From: Nonomuraea glycinis
GTDB taxonomy: Bacteria > Actinomycetota > Actinomycetes > Streptosporangiales > Streptosporangiaceae
Assembly (NCBI RefSeq): GCF_014646515.1
Contig: NZ_BMNK01000013.1
Coordinates: 186,001-250,000 of the forward strand
Length of the DNA: 64,000 nt
Direction of reading: 5' to 3'
Under the pieces are notes generated by a model, which saw only the letters and a list, made by a program, of their open reading frames with translations, searched no databases and had not been told where the DNA came from. Of the stretch, positions 63,236 through 64,000 are shown one piece after another (the first letter of the stretch is position 1; each line of letters starts with the position of its first letter). Made by a program: the position numbers and the translations under genes.

Positions 63236-64000
63236 GTGAAGGCCGTTCAGATCACGCTTCGCAGCCTGTTCAAGGCTGAACAGCAGATGGTAGTTCCTCT
63301 CTATCAGCGTCCCTACTCTTGGGGGCGTGATCAGCTGGAGCGACTCTGGTCTGATATCAGCAGACAGGCTGCTGCTCTTAAGGAGAACGGTGTGGCTGGC
63401 CACTTCTTGGGCTCGGTCGTGCTCGCACCAAGTCCCGATTCAGTGCAGTGGGATGTCCGTTGGATCGTCGTGGACGGACAGCAGCGGCTGACCACGTTGC
63501 TTTTGGCGTTATGTGTGATTAGAGATCACCTAGCAATGGAGGATCCCGGACACCGGAGCCGCATAAATGGCCTGTGTCTTATAAATGCAGACAAGCAGGA
63601 AGAGCGACGCTATAGACTTCTGCCAACTCACGCTGACAGGCAGGAATTCCAGTTGTGCGTCGAAGGGGTAGGCGAAGATGTCGACGGCAAGATCGGCGAA
63701 GCTTACCGATTTTTTCGAGAGAAGCTGATCGAGGTTGATGACCCTGCAGATCCGGACAGTATTCGGCGCATCGAGACGGTGATTCTTGACTGCCTCGATC
63801 TTGTACAGATCGCAGCTGGGAGGGACGACGATGTCTTCCAGATCTTCGAGTCGATCAATAATACCGGGATGAGACTTAGCGAGGCTGATCTCATCCGCAA
63901 CTATGTCTTCATGTGTCTGCCGACGCGAAGTGAGGACGTTTACGAGCAACACTGGTTGCCGGCCCAGCGTCGCCTGGGCATCAAAGGACTCGAAGAGCTC
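63236..64000 (+). CDS. DUF262 (GmrS/ParB-like) protein, 3' partial
   Basis: 255 visible residues from GTG 63236 (GGAGGG 6 bases before), frame open to the window end. DUF262 hallmarks: VPLYQRPYSWGRDQLERLW, the GmrS-type catalytic motif DGQQRLTT (about residue 84) and FQIFESINNTGMRLSEADLI. This domain uses a ParB/Srx-like fold to hydrolyse NTP in type IV GmrSD/BrxU-type enzymes that cut modified phage DNA. Whether a GmrD-like HNH domain follows is beyond the window. Base composition is clearly lower in GC than pglW, suggesting a different origin. Confidence 0.82.
   Translation, partial: MKAVQITLRSLFKAEQQMVVPLYQRPYSWGRDQLERLWSDISRQAAALKENGVAGHFLGSVVLAPSPDSVQWDVRWIVVDGQQRLTTLLLALCVIRDHLAMEDPGHRSRINGLCLINADKQEERRYRLLPTHADRQEFQLCVEGVGEDVDGKIGEAYRFFREKLIEVDDPADPDSIRRIETVILDCLDLVQIAAGRDDDVFQIFESINNTGMRLSEADLIRNYVFMCLPTRSEDVYEQHWLPAQRRLGIKGLEEL

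Noticed and set aside
1..64000. CRISPR arrays, rRNA genes, complete insertion sequences, biosynthetic megasynthases
   Set aside because: No spaced repeat series, rRNA sequence, intact transposase with terminal repeats, or PKS/NRPS modules were seen.

Overview
The window is high-GC DNA with short Shine-Dalgarno-led genes, many GTG starts, ATGA/GTGA overlaps, a SapA-type spore-associated protein, sugar ABC operons without their own ATPase, and multidomain SpoIIE phosphatases. This fits a filamentous actinomycete, perhaps Streptosporangiaceae (for example Nonomuraea). The family-level assignment is inference only. The sequence looks like chromosome on the left and accessory, defence-rich DNA from about 26 kb onward.

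Layout. 1-8 kb: a glycan or sugar-acid catabolic locus (partial glycoside hydrolase-like gene, Tat/lipoprotein substrate-binding protein, two permeases, D-2-hydroxyacid dehydrogenase, GntR/FCD regulator, hydroxypyruvate isomerase-like enzyme, tartronate semialdehyde reductase-like enzyme). Three matching GntR-type palindromes tie the locus to its regulator. 8-14 kb: small housekeeping or stress genes, a MarR/epimerase divergent pair, a MerR operon with a YnfA-type membrane protein, and a decayed carboxylesterase. 14-20 kb: a giant secreted protein (DNRLRE, Ig-like, LamG, FN3, LamG) ending in a NucA/NucB-like nuclease motif, with a small acidic gene downstream that could be its immunity protein. 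20-26 kb: a secreted protein, a DesK/NarL-type two-component pair and a GAF-SpoIIE-HATPase phosphatase.

26-41 kb: remnants of a McrA-type restriction gene and an ISAs1-type transposase, a beta-lactamase-like hydrolase, the RNA-repair/ribosome-rescue pair PrfH-RtcB, a cluster of three STAND NTPases (nSTAND1-WD40, NACHT-membrane and NB-ARC) with a small unknown protein embedded among them, a secreted lipase and an integrase tail. 41-48 kb: two tandem nuclease-DUF2075 helicase paralogues and a WXG100/lipoprotein/large-protein operon.

At 48.48 kb lies the 3' half of a tRNA-Arg(CCU) followed by an intact terminator. This is the expected scar of site-specific integration. Its polarity puts the inserted element to the right, with the intact tRNA outside the window. 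That side holds an overlapping three-gene operon (RecD-like helicase with a C-terminal nuclease, a 2-oxoglutarate-oxygenase-like protein and a HEPN zinc-ribbon protein), a third DUF2075 paralogue, a DUF3883 nuclease-like protein, a PglW-type BREX kinase and the start of a DUF262/GmrS-like gene. The three-gene helicase/oxygenase/HEPN operon is the best candidate for an undescribed anti-phage system. The STAND cluster is the second.
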